Assembly: GCA_900539655.1 (NCBI GenBank)
Contig: UQCR01000170.1
Location: forward strand, 1-10,244
Length of the DNA: 10,244 nucleotides
Direction of reading: 5' to 3'
Source of the DNA: an uncultured Robinsoniella sp.
GTDB lineage: Bacteria; Bacillota; Clostridia; Lachnospirales; Lachnospiraceae
The notes beneath the pieces are model-generated. The model did no database searches. It was not told the origin of the DNA and saw only the letters and a list, made by a program, of their open reading frames with translations. Positions 1-6,307 of the stretch are shown here, one piece after another; position 1 is the first letter of the stretch; each line of letters opens with the position of its first letter. The position numbers and the translations under genes are program-made.

Positions 1-6
1 ATTTAA

Positions 7-495
7 AACCAAGAAATAATGATGCAGGAACGGCTGCTGCGGGAGCCATTTGACACGATCTGTGTGGCGGACGGATCCGGTGGCACCTATGCCGGACTTT
101 ATGCCGCAAATGAACTGTATGGATGCAGGAAAAGGATTGTAGGGTTCAATATCTATGATAAAAATGCAGACGCTGAAATGCAGATTGCAGGAATAATTGA
201 AGAGGGGCTTCGCATCGGCGGCTGCCGTAAGAGGATCAGTTATGACCGCATTCATATACTGTATGACTATGTGGGAGAAGGTTATGGAATTACTTCTTCC
301 CAGGTGATGGATTTTATTCATAAAACAGCCCTGCAGACAGGGATACTGTTAGATCCTGTCTACACGGGAAAGGCTATGTACGGAGTGGTATCCGAGCTAT
401 ATAAACGAAATTCCCTTTTGACCGGAAATGTGCTGTTCATACATACCGGCGGACAGATAGGCATATTTCCCCAAAAAAACAGATTTTGCTTGTAA
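7..495 (+). pseudogene. D-cysteine desulfhydrase-like PLP enzyme, C-terminal remnant
   Basis: This open frame encodes the C-terminal half of a fold-type II PLP enzyme of the D-cysteine desulfhydrase/ACC deaminase family, which degrades D-cysteine or related amino acids to pyruvate, ammonia and sulfide. Counting from the first ATG at 19, the protein has 158 residues, against about 330 in the family. Visible motifs are the phosphate-binding GSGGT (19-23), DPVYTGKAM (112-120) and HTGG (142-145) near a normal C-terminus. The N-terminal half with the PLP-binding lysine is absent. An in-frame TAA at 4-6 blocks read-through from upstream, although the residues encoded just after it (NQEIMMQE) still look like the family. 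I infer a gene broken by a nonsense mutation, frameshift or truncation. The ATG at 19 has only a poor ribosome binding site. The upstream half lies outside the window, so a frameshifted but otherwise complete gene cannot be excluded. Confidence 0.65.
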
Positions 496-543
496 TGGAC
501 CAGAATTTTGGCTGAAACTTTAGGCGTAAGTATTTCGTAATGA

Positions 544-596
544 GAAGAGAACAGGCTGCAGGGATAAGATATCCTGGTATGCATGTTCTCTTTTTC
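544..596 (+). terminator. Rho-independent terminator after the PLP-enzyme remnant
   Basis: The arms AGAGAACA (546-553) and TGTTCTCT (584-591) are perfectly complementary. A shorter inner hairpin, GGATA (562-566) with TATCC (570-574), sits inside, and the right arm runs into TTTTT (591-595). The structure lies about 50 bases after the remnant's stop and before the suf promoter, so it should insulate the suf operon from upstream transcription. Confidence 0.75.
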
Positions 597-627
597 ATAC
601 ACAATCCAAAATTTTAAAAGTTGCCTA

Positions 628-656
628 TTGCTAATTTTAAAGAAGGGGATTATAAT
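628..656 (+). promoter_or_regulatory. Predicted sigma-A promoter of the suf operon
   Basis: A -35 element TTGCTA (628-633) is separated by 17 bp from a perfect -10 element TATAAT (651-656). Transcription would start near 663, giving a leader of about 60 bases before sufC. It is the only strong promoter match I see between the upstream terminator and sufC. Confidence 0.6.
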
Positions 657-665
657 GTAAGTAAA

Positions 666-694
666 TTAATTCCCAGTAAAATACTCGGAATTAA
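666..694. promoter_or_regulatory. 29-bp dyad in the suf leader, candidate operator
   Basis: The left arm TTAATTCCCAGTA (666-678) and right arm TACTCGGAATTAA (682-694) match at 12 of 13 positions, the mismatch being 674/686, around a 3-base AAA centre. The dyad starts about 10 bp after the -10 box, over the predicted transcription start region, where a bound repressor would block RNA polymerase. Rrf2-family regulators (IscR, CymR and relatives) bind dyads of about this size and often control suf or cysteine genes, so an Rrf2-type Fe-S sensor is my guess for the ligand. No such regulator gene is in the window. The same sequence could fold as an RNA hairpin ending 15 bases before the sufC ribosome binding site. 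No T-tract follows, so it is not a terminator. Confidence 0.5.
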
Positions 695-709
695 AATATA
701 CATTATTAC

Positions 710-715
710 AGGAGG
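710..715 (+). promoter_or_regulatory. Ribosome binding site that sets the sufC start
   Basis: AGGAGG lies 7 bases before the ATG at 723. It rules out the longer reading that begins at TTG 621, which would run through the promoter, the dyad and this site. Confidence 0.85.
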
Positions 716-722
716 TTTTAAA

Positions 723-1487
723 ATGTCAAAAGATTTATTACAAATAAATGATTTATCCGTAAGTATAGATAACGGTCTTATTTTACAGCATGTAGACCTG
801 AAAATGAAAAAGGGGGAAACCCATGTTTTAATGGGCCCAAATGGTGCCGGTAAATCTACCCTTGGAAATATTCTGATGGGTAATCCCCAGTATCAGGTCG
901 ATCAGGGTTCTATATTATTTGACGGAAGGGATATCACAGAAGAATCTACAGATAAGCGTGCCAGGATGGGCATGTTTCTTTCCTTCCAGAATCCTCTGGA
1001 GGTTCCTGGAATCTCGCTTCAGAGTTTTATCCGCAATGCAATACACCAGCAGACAGGAGAGAAATTAAAGCTGTTATCTTTTCAGCGATCTATGAATAAA
1101 GCGATGGAACTTCTTCAAATGGATCCTTCTTATGCCGAAAGGGATTTAAATGTAGGATTTTCCGGAGGAGAGAAGAAAAAGTCAGAAATCCTTCAAATGC
1201 TGATGTTAAAACCAAAGCTGGCTATTTTGGATGAAACGGATTCAGGACTTGATGTAGATGCAGTTCGGACTGTTTCTAAAGGGATTGAGGAATATCAGAA
1301 GCAGAAGGATGGCGCTCTTTTAATTATCACCCACAGTACGAAGATTCTGGAATACCTCCATGTGGATTATACCCACGTTATGATTAAGGGGAAACTTGTG
1401 AAGATCGGGGGACCTGAACTGGTAGAGGAAATCAATGAGCACGGATTTGAACAGTTTTGCCGGCAGATGGGAGATGAGATTGCATGA
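723..1487 (+). CDS. sufC: SufC, Fe-S cluster assembly ATPase
   Basis: SufC is the cytoplasmic ABC-type ATPase of the SufBCD scaffold. ATP binding drives dimerisation of SufC and a conformational change in SufB-SufD that lets the nascent cluster form. The 254-residue protein is of normal family length. It shows Walker A GPNGAGKS (38-45), the Q-loop in SFQNPLEVPG (Q89), the SufC-type signature FSGGEKKKSEI (146-156), Walker B LAILDE (166-171), the D-loop SGLD (174-177) and the switch histidine H204 in IITHSTK. EKKK after the signature and the ETDSGLD stretch are characteristic of SufC rather than of transporter ATPases, and there is no membrane segment. The start at 723 is fixed by AGGAGG at 710-715. 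The stop overlaps the sufB start as ATGA (1484-1487), which implies translational coupling. It is the first gene of the operon. Confidence 0.96.
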   Translation: MSKDLLQINDLSVSIDNGLILQHVDLKMKKGETHVLMGPNGAGKSTLGNILMGNPQYQVDQGSILFDGRDITEESTDKRARMGMFLSFQNPLEVPGISLQSFIRNAIHQQTGEKLKLLSFQRSMNKAMELLQMDPSYAERDLNVGFSGGEKKKSEILQMLMLKPKLAILDETDSGLDVDAVRTVSKGIEEYQKQKDGALLIITHSTKILEYLHVDYTHVMIKGKLVKIGGPELVEEINEHGFEQFCRQMGDEIA

Positions 1488-2890
1488 AAGAAAAGACCTA
1501 TGTAGATGATATCGACAGAAGCATTTATGATGTCAAAGATGATGAGAAGGACTTTTACCGGGTACAGGAAGGCCTGACGCCGGAAATTGTGGAGCAGATA
1601 TCCAGAGAGAAGAAAGATCCGGCATGGATGGAACTGTTCCGCCTGCGTTCTCTTCAGATATATAATCAGATGGAAGTGCCTCAGTGGGGACCGGCACTGG
1701 ATGGCTTACATATGGACCAGATCGTTACTTATGTAAGGCCAAATACTGCCATGAGTGGTAAATGGTCCGATGTTCCCAAAGAAATTAAAGATACCTTTGA
1801 AAGACTTGGAATTCCAAAGGCTGAACGCAAGTCCCTGGCAGGGGTGGGAGCCCAGTATGATTCCGAACTGGTCTACCACAATGTGAGACAGGAGGTGCTG
1901 GAACAGGGCGTTATCTATACGGATATGGAAAGCGCGCTGAAAGGGGAATACGCTGATATGGTGAGACGGCATTTTATGAAGCTGGTAACGCCCAGAGACC
2001 ATAAGTTTGCGGCACTTCACGGGGCAGTGTGGTCAGGAGGATCCTTTGTCTATGTACCGCCGGGAGTATCCGTCACCATCCCTCTCCAGTCTTACTTCAG
2101 GCTGAATGCACCGGGTGCCGGCCAATTTGAGCATACGCTGATTATTGTAGATGAGGGCGCAGACCTGCATTTTATTGAAGGCTGTTCCGCACCCAAATAC
2201 AATATAGCTAACTTACATGCAGGCTGTGTGGAGTTATTCGTAAAGAAGAACGCAAAGCTTCGCTATTCTACAATCGAGAACTGGTCAAAGAATATGTATA
2301 ATTTAAATACCAAGCGGGCTATGGTAGAAGAAGGTGCCACAATCGAATGGATTTCCGGTTCATTTGGTTCACACGTGTCGTACCTCTATCCCATGAGCAT
2401 TTTAAATGGAGAAGGGGCACGGGCAGAATTTACAGGAATTACTTTCGCAGGAAACGGACAGAACCTGGATACGGGAGCGAAAATGGTGCATAAAGCACCG
2501 CATACTTCTTCTTTTATCAATACAAAATCAATTTCCAAATCAGGAGGAAACAGTACTTACCGCAGTTCGGTAACGGTGACCAAAGAAGCAAAGCACAGCA
2601 AGGCTTCTGTATCCTGCCAGTCACTGATGCTGGACAGCGAATCCAGATCAGATACCATTCCGGCAATGGATATCCGGACGCCGGATGCGGATATCGGACA
2701 TGAAGCAAGAATCGGACGAATCAGCGATGATGCCGTATTTTACCTGATGTCCAGAGGCATCAGTGAAGAGGAGGCAAAAGCGATGATTGTCAGTGGATTT
2801 GCTAATCCGGTTTCCAAAGAACTTCCATTGGAATATGCGGTGGAAATGAATAATCTGATACGGCTTGAGATGAGCGGATGTATCGGATAG
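1484..2890 (+). CDS. sufB: SufB, Fe-S cluster scaffold subunit
   Basis: SufB is the main scaffold of the SufBC2D complex. It receives persulfide sulfur and, with SufD, holds the nascent cluster. The protein has 468 residues, the usual length. An N-terminal helical region (about 1-130) leads into the beta-helix core, with the conserved stretch HGAVWSGGSFVYVPPGV (179-195). The C-terminal part carries C378 in VSCQS, which by alignment from memory corresponds to E. coli Cys405, and E407 in GHEARIGRIS, corresponding to Glu434. Both are important for sulfur transfer and cluster assembly. The C-terminal helical part, VFYLMSRGISEEEAKAMI (418-435), is the SufB/SufD signature shared with the downstream sufD. 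A ribosome binding site (GGAGATGAG) lies inside the end of sufC, and the start overlaps the sufC stop by 4 bases. Confidence 0.97.
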   Translation: MKEKTYVDDIDRSIYDVKDDEKDFYRVQEGLTPEIVEQISREKKDPAWMELFRLRSLQIYNQMEVPQWGPALDGLHMDQIVTYVRPNTAMSGKWSDVPKEIKDTFERLGIPKAERKSLAGVGAQYDSELVYHNVRQEVLEQGVIYTDMESALKGEYADMVRRHFMKLVTPRDHKFAALHGAVWSGGSFVYVPPGVSVTIPLQSYFRLNAPGAGQFEHTLIIVDEGADLHFIEGCSAPKYNIANLHAGCVELFVKKNAKLRYSTIENWSKNMYNLNTKRAMVEEGATIEWISGSFGSHVSYLYPMSILNGEGARAEFTGITFAGNGQNLDTGAKMVHKAPHTSSFINTKSISKSGGNSTYRSSVTVTKEAKHSKASVSCQSLMLDSESRSDTIPAMDIRTPDADIGHEARIGRISDDAVFYLMSRGISEEEAKAMIVSGFANPVSKELPLEYAVEMNNLIRLEMSGCIG

Positions 2891-2891
2891 A

Positions 2892-2897
2892 AAGGAG
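2892..2897 (+). promoter_or_regulatory. Ribosome binding site that decides the sufD start
   Basis: AAGGAG precedes two in-frame ATGs, at 2900 and 2906. The spacer is 2 bases to the first, too short for efficient initiation, and 8 bases to the second, which is near optimal. I therefore place the sufD start at 2906. Confidence 0.6.
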
Positions 2898-2905
2898 AAA
2901 TGAAA

Positions 2906-4003
2906 ATGCAGATAGTATGTAATAAAAAAGTGAACAGACTTCCGGTTCCTACCTGGAACTGGTTAAAAATAAATGATAGTCAGATGAATTTAAGTATGGA
3001 TGTTCAGCAGGGGCAAATGGAGCGCAGCACTGTGGTTCCACAGGGGATCCGTTTGCTGGAAAAAGAGGAATTGGATCGTATGATGCCTGCTTTTGCAGAG
3101 ATCAAAACGGGAATGGGTGAGGAAGTGGGAGCATTTCTTCATGAAATGTGTACAGAGGTTACGGGGTATATGTCTGAAAAGGGATGCAGGATTTTGGAGC
3201 CTCTGTTACTGCACTATTCCTGCAGGGATCAGGGGGCGTTGTTTGAAGACCAGATCATCTGTGCCCGGGAAGGAAGCGAAATGACGGTGATTATGGATTA
3301 CAGTTCCGTAGAAGATGCCGAGTCATTGTTTGGTATCCGTACTAGGATTTATGCAGAAAAAAATGCACTGGTGCGGGTGATTAAGCTGCAGCTCCTGGGA
3401 GAAAAGGCAGATCATTTTGATGATATGGGAGCCGTTTGTGAGGATCAGGCAAAGGTTGAGATTGTGCAGCTGGAACTGGGAGGAAACAGGGGATGGGCAG
3501 GATGCCTGGCAAGATTAAAAGGATTTAAAAGCAGCTTTGAGAGCGGAACCGGATATCTCTGCAGAGAACAGCAGAAACTTGATATAAATTATGTGGCTGT
3601 ACATGAAGGGAAGAAAACAGACAGCCGGATGGAGATAAAAGGTGCGCTGCTGGATCAGGCAGAAAAGGTATTCAGAGGGACGATTGATTTTCGCAGAGGA
3701 GCAAAAGGCAGTGTGGGAGAGGAGCAGGAAGATACGCTGCTCATTGGACGGGATGTTATTAACAAAACGATTCCGCTGATTCTCTGCGGGGAAGAAGAAG
3801 TAGAGGGAAATCATGGTGCAACCATTGGGAAAATAGACGAGTCCCTGTTATTCTATATGCAGTCCAGAGGAATCAAAGAGGATTGGGCTAAGGAAATGAT
3901 TATCCGGGCTGGTATAGACGCAATCTGCCGCCGCATACCGCACGAGCCATCTGTGAAAATGGTGCAGTCCTATATTGAGGAGGTGTTTCAAAATGAAACA
4001 TAA
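2906..4003 (+). CDS. sufD: SufD, Fe-S cluster assembly scaffold subunit
   Basis: SufD is the SufB paralogue that completes the SufBC2D scaffold and is thought to help iron enter the nascent cluster. The protein has 365 residues from the ATG at 2906, or 367 from 2900. The N-terminal two thirds are divergent, as is usual for SufD. The C-terminal part is diagnostic: GNHGATIGKIDESLLFYMQSRGI (301-323) followed by KEMIIRAGI. H303 in NHGAT matches by position the conserved SufD histidine (E. coli His360). This block parallels the C-terminus of the upstream sufB, as expected for paralogues. The gene begins 15 bases after sufB stops and overlaps sufS by 11 bases. The family could be confused with SufB, but the shorter length and the HGAT motif favour SufD. 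Confidence 0.93.
   Translation: MQIVCNKKVNRLPVPTWNWLKINDSQMNLSMDVQQGQMERSTVVPQGIRLLEKEELDRMMPAFAEIKTGMGEEVGAFLHEMCTEVTGYMSEKGCRILEPLLLHYSCRDQGALFEDQIICAREGSEMTVIMDYSSVEDAESLFGIRTRIYAEKNALVRVIKLQLLGEKADHFDDMGAVCEDQAKVEIVQLELGGNRGWAGCLARLKGFKSSFESGTGYLCREQQKLDINYVAVHEGKKTDSRMEIKGALLDQAEKVFRGTIDFRRGAKGSVGEEQEDTLLIGRDVINKTIPLILCGEEEVEGNHGATIGKIDESLLFYMQSRGIKEDWAKEMIIRAGIDAICRRIPHEPSVKMVQSYIEEVFQNET
3978..3983 (+). promoter_or_regulatory. Ribosome binding site that sets the sufS start
   Basis: AGGAGG lies inside the 3' end of sufD, 9 bases before the ATG at 3993. The longer reading from TTG 3975 would begin upstream of this site and has no binding site of its own, so it is rejected. Confidence 0.8.
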
Positions 4004-5207
4004 TTACAGAGAAGATTTCCCTATTCTGCAAAATAAGGAACTAATTTATCTGGACAGTGCAGCCACATCCCAAAAACCTCGCCAGGTAATAGATGCCATG
4101 ACACGATTTTATGAAGCACAAAATGCCAACCCAATGCGGGGGCTGTATGAGCTTAGCATTCACGCAACGGAAACGTATGAGGGGGCAAGGCATGCAGTAA
4201 AAGAGCTAATCGGTGCAAAGGAGGATTGTGAAATAATCTTTACCAGAAATACTACGGAATCCATTAATCTGGCAGCATACAGCTATGGGCTTTCGAATAT
4301 AAAAGAAGGAGATGAGATTGTGGTATCCATTATGGAACACCACAGCAATCTTCTTCCCTGGCAGATGGTGGCAAAACGCACTGGAGCGAAGCTGGTTTAT
4401 CTGTATTGCAGTAAAGAAGGGAAAATTCCATGGACTGAGGTACAGGGTAAAATCAGCAGCCGCACGAAGCTGGTGGCGATCACACACGTATCGAATGTCA
4501 TCGGCTGCACCAATCCTGTGAAAGAAATCATTTCCTATGCGCATAAAATGGGAGCGGTTGTATTGGTGGACGGAGCTCAGGCGGTTCCACACATGGCAGT
4601 GGATGTACAGGAATTGGATGCTGATTTTTATGCTTTTTCAGGTCATAAAATGCTGGGTCCCATGGGAATCGGAGTATTATACGGCAAAAAACAGCTGTTA
4701 GAAGAAATGCCCCCATTTTTGACCGGGGGTGAGATGATTGATTCGGTGAGCCAGCAGGATGCGGTATTTGCGCCTATTCCCCACAAGTTTGAAGCGGGGA
4801 CGGTAAATGCACAGGGGGCTGCAGGTCTGGAAGCCGCAGTCTGTTATATAAAGGAAGTGGGGTATGGGGAAATCCAACGACAGGAAGAGATATTAGTTGC
4901 CAGGGCAATGGATGGCATCCGTAAGATTCCACATGTACATCTCATCGGTTTAGAAAACCCGGGAGAACACAGCGGTATTCTGACATTTACCATAGACGGT
5001 GTGCATCCACACGATATAGCGTCTATTATGGATTCGGCACATATTGGGATCCGTGCAGGTCATCACTGTGCAGAACCGCTTTTGAAATATTTAGATTTGA
5101 ACGCAACGGCGAGAGCCAGCGTATATTTTTATAATACAGAAGAAGAGATAGATCTTTTTTTGGAAAACTTAAATCAGGTAAGGAGGTGGCTCGGATATGG
5201 GGCTTAG
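3993..5207 (+). CDS. sufS: SufS, group II cysteine desulfurase
   Basis: SufS is a PLP-dependent cysteine desulfurase that converts L-cysteine to L-alanine and holds the sulfur as a persulfide for hand-over to SufU. The protein has 404 residues, normal for SufS (about 406). The N-terminal YLDSAATSQKP (19-29), the cofactor region EHHSN (115-119), VDGAQ (192-196) and the PLP lysine K219 in FSGHKMLGP are present. The active-site cysteine is C359 in RAGHHCAEP. The short loop around it is typical of group II (SufS) rather than group I (IscS/NifS) enzymes, fitting the need for an accessory acceptor. The start at 3993 follows AGGAGG at 3978-3983. The gene overlaps sufD by 11 bases and sufU by 11 bases, so the three are probably translationally coupled. 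Confidence 0.96.
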   Translation: MKHNYREDFPILQNKELIYLDSAATSQKPRQVIDAMTRFYEAQNANPMRGLYELSIHATETYEGARHAVKELIGAKEDCEIIFTRNTTESINLAAYSYGLSNIKEGDEIVVSIMEHHSNLLPWQMVAKRTGAKLVYLYCSKEGKIPWTEVQGKISSRTKLVAITHVSNVIGCTNPVKEIISYAHKMGAVVLVDGAQAVPHMAVDVQELDADFYAFSGHKMLGPMGIGVLYGKKQLLEEMPPFLTGGEMIDSVSQQDAVFAPIPHKFEAGTVNAQGAAGLEAAVCYIKEVGYGEIQRQEEILVARAMDGIRKIPHVHLIGLENPGEHSGILTFTIDGVHPHDIASIMDSAHIGIRAGHHCAEPLLKYLDLNATARASVYFYNTEEEIDLFLENLNQVRRWLGYGA

Positions 5208-5619
5208 AGAGTTGTATACCGAGATTTTAAATGAACACAATCTGCATCCAACCCATAAAGTGGAGATGGAACACCCTACAAAGGTGTGTAGAGGTGTTAA
5301 TCCAAGCTGTGGGGATGATATCCTGCTGCAGTTAAAGATAGAAGACGGCATTATTAAAGACGGAACATTTACCGGTACCGGATGTGCCATTTCCCAGGCT
5401 TCCGCAGATATGATGCTGGACTTAATCATTGGGAAAGAAGAGCAGGAAGCACTTAAACTGGCAGACCTGTTTGGAAAAATGATAAAAGGTGAAGCCGGGG
5501 ATGAAGAACTGGAGGCGTTGGACGAAGCAGCAGCACTGAAAGATATATCCCATATGCCTGCACGGGTAAAATGTGCAGTACTTGGATGGCATACCATGGA
5601 AGAAATGATTTCCGAATAA
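5197..5619 (+). CDS. sufU: SufU, zinc-dependent sulfurtransferase partner of SufS
   Basis: SufU is an IscU-fold protein that in Firmicutes accepts persulfide sulfur from SufS and passes it to SufBCD. It replaces the SufE of other bacteria. The protein has 140 residues, near the family norm. The ligand set is visible: C38 and D40 in NPSCGDDI, C63 in GTGCAISQAS, and C126 in RVKCAVLGW. This agrees with the Cys-Asp-Cys-Cys zinc site described for B. subtilis SufU. The insertion between the second and third cysteine regions (about 82-110), which sets SufU apart from IscU, is also present. An extra cysteine, C31, sits just before the first motif. AAGGAGG (5180-5186) lies 10 bases before the ATG, inside the end of sufS. 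It is the last suf gene; no clear terminator follows. Confidence 0.95.
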   Translation: MGLRELYTEILNEHNLHPTHKVEMEHPTKVCRGVNPSCGDDILLQLKIEDGIIKDGTFTGTGCAISQASADMMLDLIIGKEEQEALKLADLFGKMIKGEAGDEELEALDEAAALKDISHMPARVKCAVLGWHTMEEMISE

Positions 5620-5666
5620 AGTAATAAAGTATTTGAATTATTTGTTGAAATGTGCGAAAATAGGAT

Positions 5667-5694
5667 TTGTCAGAAAAGGCAGGAAGAATATCTG
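5667..5694 (+). promoter_or_regulatory. Weak candidate promoter before the MmcQ/YjbR gene
   Basis: TTGTCA (5667-5672), one base from the -35 consensus, and a poor -10 TATCTG (5689-5694) are 16 bp apart in the 103-base gap after sufU. No terminator hairpin is visible in this gap, so read-through from the suf operon is an equally good explanation. Confidence 0.25.
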
Positions 5695-5722
5695 TGGAAG
5701 AGCTTTGTTATAAAGGAGAGAA

Positions 5723-6055
5723 ATGGAGACAAGAGAAGAGATTATCCGGTATTGTAAGACATTTCCTGATATATATGAAGATTATCCGTTTCATGATGAT
5801 AACTGGACCGTCATGAGATGTGCTAAAAATAAAAGAAGTTTTGCCTATATCTATGAGCGGAACTGTAAAATCTGGGTGAATGTGAAATGCAGTCCCGAGT
5901 GGATTTCATTCTGGCAAAATGCATTTCCATCTGTAGTACCCGGATATCATATGAATAAAAAACATTGGAATTCGTTGATCCTGGATGGGACGATACCGGA
6001 TGAGGATATCAAAAGGATGCTGGCTGAGAGCTATGATCTGGTAAGGAATCTTTGA
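5723..6055 (+). CDS. MmcQ/YjbR family protein
   Basis: This 110-residue cytoplasmic protein belongs to the MmcQ/YjbR family, which has a compact double-wing (CyaY-like) alpha/beta fold and is often labelled DNA-binding without a firm role. The full family layout is visible: an N-terminal helix with YCKTFPDIYEDYPF (10-23), a beta hairpin with WTVMR and a KIWVNVKCSPEW strand (49-60), then PGYHMNKKHWNSLILDG (73-89) and the C-terminal helix DEDIKRMLAESYDLV (93-107). The length is normal for a single-domain member. AAAGGAG (5712-5718) precedes the ATG by 4 bases. The gene stands 103 bases after sufU and may be read from the suf transcript. The fold resemblance to frataxin (CyaY) is known for the family; a link with iron here would be speculation. 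The family call is secure, the function unknown. Confidence 0.88.
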   Translation: METREEIIRYCKTFPDIYEDYPFHDDNWTVMRCAKNKRSFAYIYERNCKIWVNVKCSPEWISFWQNAFPSVVPGYHMNKKHWNSLILDGTIPDEDIKRMLAESYDLVRNL

Positions 6056-6080
6056 TTTTTATAAAATTTCTGAATAAATA
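6052..6080 (+). promoter_or_regulatory. Candidate promoter for the 48-codon ORF
   Basis: TTGATT (6052-6057) and TAAATA (6075-6080) are 17 bp apart at the end of the MmcQ/YjbR gene. If used, transcription would start near 6087. The left arm of the hairpin at 6081-6112 would then be largely missing from the RNA. The match is moderate. Confidence 0.3.
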
Positions 6081-6112
6081 CACCTCACTTCAGCCATAGT
6101 AATACTGAGGTG
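6081..6112 (+). promoter_or_regulatory. Hairpin covering the Shine-Dalgarno of the 48-codon ORF
   Basis: CACCTCA (6081-6087) is perfectly complementary to TGAGGTG (6106-6112), with an 18-base loop. The right arm contains most of GAGGTGAT (6107-6114), the Shine-Dalgarno sequence of the ORF at 6118, so in read-through RNA the site would be masked. No T-tract follows, which argues against a terminator. It could instead be a DNA dyad at a promoter. Confidence 0.45.
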
Positions 6113-6117
6113 ATTAT

Positions 6118-6264
6118 ATGAATAAAAAAGAATTGGAACATCAGAATAAAAAGAAGAATCTGGAAGAATTCAACAGTATAACCCAGAAGGTGAAACCGGA
6201 GAATCAAAATCAAACGCACAATGTAAGAGAAGAAGCAGTAAATCCAAAAATCAGACAGGTATAA
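6118..6264 (+). CDS. Small hydrophilic protein of 48 residues, unknown function
   Basis: I do not recognise this ORF. It encodes 48 residues, beginning MNKKELEHQNKKKNLEEFNS and ending NPKIRQV, rich in Lys, Asn, Glu and Gln, with no cysteine, no aromatic residue except one Phe and no hydrophobic segment. It is probably a soluble, flexible or helical peptide. Support for its being real is the excellent Shine-Dalgarno GAGGTGAT (6107-6114) at suitable spacing, a clean ATG and a perfect terminator hairpin one base after the stop. Such composition occurs in small spore-associated or nucleic-acid-binding proteins of Clostridia, but there is no motif to assign it. It could also be a leader peptide acting on the gene downstream. 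Confidence 0.6.
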   Translation: MNKKELEHQNKKKNLEEFNSITQKVKPENQNQTHNVREEAVNPKIRQV

Positions 6265-6285
6265 GCACCCGAAAGGGTGCTTTTA
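6265..6285 (+). terminator. Rho-independent terminator abutting the 48-codon ORF
   Basis: GCACCC (6265-6270) and GGGTGC (6275-6280) form a perfect 6-bp GC-rich stem with a GAAA tetraloop, followed by TTTT (6281-6284). The stem begins at the base after the TAA stop (6262-6264), and the uracil-DNA glycosylase gene starts only 23 bases beyond it. Confidence 0.85.
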
Positions 6286-6307
6286 TCAGGAAAGGGGGTG
6301 GGGAGAC

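Noticed and set aside
621..722. N-terminal extension of SufC from a TTG start
   Set aside because: It would translate through the promoter -10 box and the dyad, has no ribosome binding site, and the residues do not match SufC. AGGAGG at 710-715 fixes ATG 723.
3975..3992. SufS start at TTG 3975
   Set aside because: It lies before the AGGAGG at 3978-3983, which serves the ATG at 3993, and the extra residues are not part of the family.
5169..5597. A 142-residue - strand ORF opposite sufU
   Set aside because: It is a serine/proline-rich shadow of sufU in another frame. The + strand protein has all the SufU metal ligands.
5620..5722. Terminator after sufU
   Set aside because: I looked for a stem with a T-tract in this gap and found only 4-bp arms (CTTT/AAAG) without a tail.
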